A stretch of 64,000 nt of DNA from Pseudomonas sp. PH1b (GTDB lineage Bacteria; Pseudomonadota; Gammaproteobacteria; Pseudomonadales; Pseudomonadaceae): NCBI RefSeq assembly GCF_000633395.1, contig NZ_AYMU01000002.1, positions 124,001-188,000 on the forward strand. Direction: 5' to 3'. Shown in pieces: positions 62,486 through 64,000 of the stretch. Position numbers and translations under genes: made by a program. Position 1 is the stretch's first letter, and every line of letters begins with the position of its first letter. The notes under the pieces are model-generated. The model worked only from the letters and a program-made list of their open reading frames with translations. It was not told where the DNA came from and did not search any database.

Positions 62486-64000
62486 ATGTTCTTGCAAAAA
62501 TCCCTGAGAGCGCAAGTCCTTGCCCTGCTGAGCGGTAGCCTGCTGGCGATGCTGTTGATCGCCCTGGCGAGCTTTCATCTGCTGTCTGGCGGCGTGCAGA
62601 ATTACCGCGAATTGATCGAAGGCCCGCTGCACAGTTCGCAGTTGATCGATGAAGCCAACCTGCAGTTCAAGAGCCAGGTTCAGGAATGGAAAAACGTCCT
62701 GTTGCGCGGCAAGCAGCCCCAGGAAATGAACAAGTACTGGCAGCAGTTCGAGGACCGTCAGCGGGATGTGCAGAACATCCTCGGGCAGTTGGCCCAGACC
62801 CCGGGACTGGACAGCGCGCTCAAGAGCCGGGTCCAGCGCCTGGCCGAAGAGCACCGCTTGCTCGGCGCTTCCTACCAGAAGGGGCGTGACGCCTACGTGG
62901 CGGCGGGCGCCGACCCGAGTGCCGGGGATGGGGCGGTCAAGGGCGTGGACCGGGCCACCAGCGAACAGATGAGTGAGCTGGTCAGCGAGTTGCGCAAGCA
63001 CGGCGACCAGCAATCCTTGCAGATCAGCGCAGCGGCCGATCGCACCGTCTGGCTGGGGATTCTGGTTATGCTCGGGTCCGGCCTGCTGATCGGCCTGCTC
63101 AGCCTGTGGCTGGTCAACCGCAGCCTGGTGCAGCCGATCCGCCAGTTGATCGACTATGTCGCCCAGCTCAGCCGTGGCCAGTTTGCCCAGCGGGTCGCCA
63201 GCGAGCGCCAGGATGAACTGGGCAAGCTGGCGATGGCCGCCAATACCCTGCGTGATTTCCTGGCCCAGACCTTCAGCAGCCTGCAGCGCAGCGCTTCGGA
63301 CCTGGACAGCTCCAGCGGTGAGCTCAACGCCATCGCCACCTTGATGTCCCAGGGCACCAACGAACAGTTCAGCCGCACCGACCAGGTGGCCACGGCGATG
63401 AACGAGATGTCCGCCACCGCCCAGGAAGTGGCCCGCCACGCCGCCGATGCTGCCCGCGCCGCCGACGATGCCGACCAGTCGGCCCAGCAGGGCGAGCAGG
63501 TGATGCAGAGCACCATCCACAGCATTACCCAGATGCGCGGCGAGATCGCCAACACCGCCACGGTGATCCGTCGCCTGGAAACCGACAGCGGACGCATCGG
63601 CAAGGTCCTGGAAGTGATCCAGGGGATCGCCGAGCAGACCAACCTGCTGGCGCTCAACGCGGCCATCGAAGCGGCCCGGGCCGGTGAAGCCGGGCGCGGC
63701 TTTGCCGTGGTCGCCGATGAAGTGCGCAGCCTCGCGCAACGCACAGCCGCTTCCATTATCGAGATCAACCAGATCATCCAGAGCGTGCAGACCGGCGCCG
63801 TGGATGCGGCCCAGGCGATTGAAAGCGGCCAGTCCCGCAGCGAGCAGAGCGTGCAGCAGGTGACCGAGGCCGGGGCCATGCTGGAGCGCATCACCGAAGC
63901 GGTGGAAGCGATCCGTGACATGAACCGTCAGATCGCCACCGCCGCCGAAGAGCAGACGTCGGTGGCCGAGGACATTTCGCGCAACCTCACCGAGATCACC
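62486..64000 (+). CDS. Methyl-accepting chemotaxis protein, truncated by the window end
   Basis: At least 505 residues of a membrane chemoreceptor. There is an N-terminal anchor ([19 protein letters not shown]), a helical periplasmic ligand domain of about 150 residues (34-185) and a second helix ([22 protein letters not shown]). A HAMP domain leads into the signalling hairpin ([35 protein letters not shown]). The gene is open at the right edge. I use ATG 62486 ([10 protein letters not shown]), although an in-frame ATG at 62441 is possible. A sigma-28 promoter precedes it. Confidence 0.92.
   Translation, partial: MFLQKSLRAQVLALLSGSLLAMLLIALASFHLLSGGVQNYRELIEGPLHSSQLIDEANLQFKSQVQEWKNVLLRGKQPQEMNKYWQQFEDRQRDVQNILGQLAQTPGLDSALKSRVQRLAEEHRLLGASYQKGRDAYVAAGADPSAGDGAVKGVDRATSEQMSELVSELRKHGDQQSLQISAAADRTVWLGILVMLGSGLLIGLLSLWLVNRSLVQPIRQLIDYVAQLSRGQFAQRVASERQDELGKLAMAANTLRDFLAQTFSSLQRSASDLDSSSGELNAIATLMSQGTNEQFSRTDQVATAMNEMSATAQEVARHAADAARAADDADQSAQQGEQVMQSTIHSITQMRGEIANTATVIRRLETDSGRIGKVLEVIQGIAEQTNLLALNAAIEAARAGEAGRGFAVVADEVRSLAQRTAASIIEINQIIQSVQTGAVDAAQAIESGQSRSEQSVQQVTEAGAMLERITEAVEAIRDMNRQIATAAEEQTSVAEDISRNLTEIT

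Overview
The window is a chromosomal segment of a fluorescent Pseudomonas, probably the P. fluorescens/protegens/chlororaphis group. The basis is high GC with strong third-position GC bias, the typical Pseudomonas neighbourhoods zwf-pgl-eda, phaJ4/hydrolase/fadD2/fadD1 and gntR-gntK-gntP, REP sequences of the GTAGGAGC...GCCGGC type, and a sigma-28 promoter before a chemoreceptor. No phage, insertion sequence, CRISPR array, tRNA or rRNA was seen. The species call is inference.

Layout. 1-3 kb: glucose-6-phosphate to Entner-Doudoroff genes zwf, pgl, eda, ending at a strong terminator. 3-5.2 kb: a lone class-V aminotransferase, a DUF3820 protein and a DUF2383 ferritin-like stress protein. 5.2-8.4 kb: a three-gene AaeB/AaeA-like efflux operon (FUSC, DUF1656, HlyD) behind a TTAG-rich palindrome. 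8.4-14 kb: fatty-acid module (phaJ4, alpha/beta hydrolase, fadD2, fadD1), with fadD1 preceded by a perfect 16-bp palindrome and several CA motifs. 14-18.7 kb: CsbD, YihY, a peptide deformylase, a GNAT enzyme, a 38-residue lysine-rich protein, and a GST with a divergent LysR. 18.7-26 kb: a 529-bp non-coding stretch, a BdlA-like soluble chemoreceptor, a uronate-dehydrogenase-like SDR, a GST, a PACE efflux protein with divergent LysR, and a LysE exporter with divergent LysR. 25.9-29.2 kb: gluconate regulon (gntR, gntK, gntP), each gene with its own GntR-type operator.

29.2-40.5 kb: an AlaC-like aminotransferase, a LysE exporter, a GyrI-like domain protein, and the high-affinity potassium system. 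The kdp locus reads kdpF, a 27-residue membrane peptide, kdpA, kdpC, kdpB, a hairpin, kdpD, kdpE; the A-C-B order is unusual. A 36-residue membrane peptide is convergent with kdpE. 40.7-48.4 kb: acetyltransferases, an ECF42-type sigma factor operon with a DGPF/YCII protein and an AHSA1 protein, an SDR with divergent LysR, a second PACE efflux gene with divergent LysR, and a TetR regulator.

48.5-52 kb: the pqi envelope-lipid transport operon with PqiA split into two proteins, then pqiB and pqiC. 52.2-59.1 kb: a LysR regulator divergent from a six-gene operon combining the 5-oxoprolinase-type subunits PxpA, PxpB and PxpC with a dedicated biotin carboxyl carrier and biotin carboxylase, followed by an NCS1 permease. 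Its composition suggests a carboxylate-then-hydrolyse route for a small lactam or amide. 59.2-64 kb: PitA phosphate transporter, a 9-bp tandem repeat next to a REPIN, a ZntB/CorA-type transporter, and a membrane chemoreceptor that runs off the right edge.
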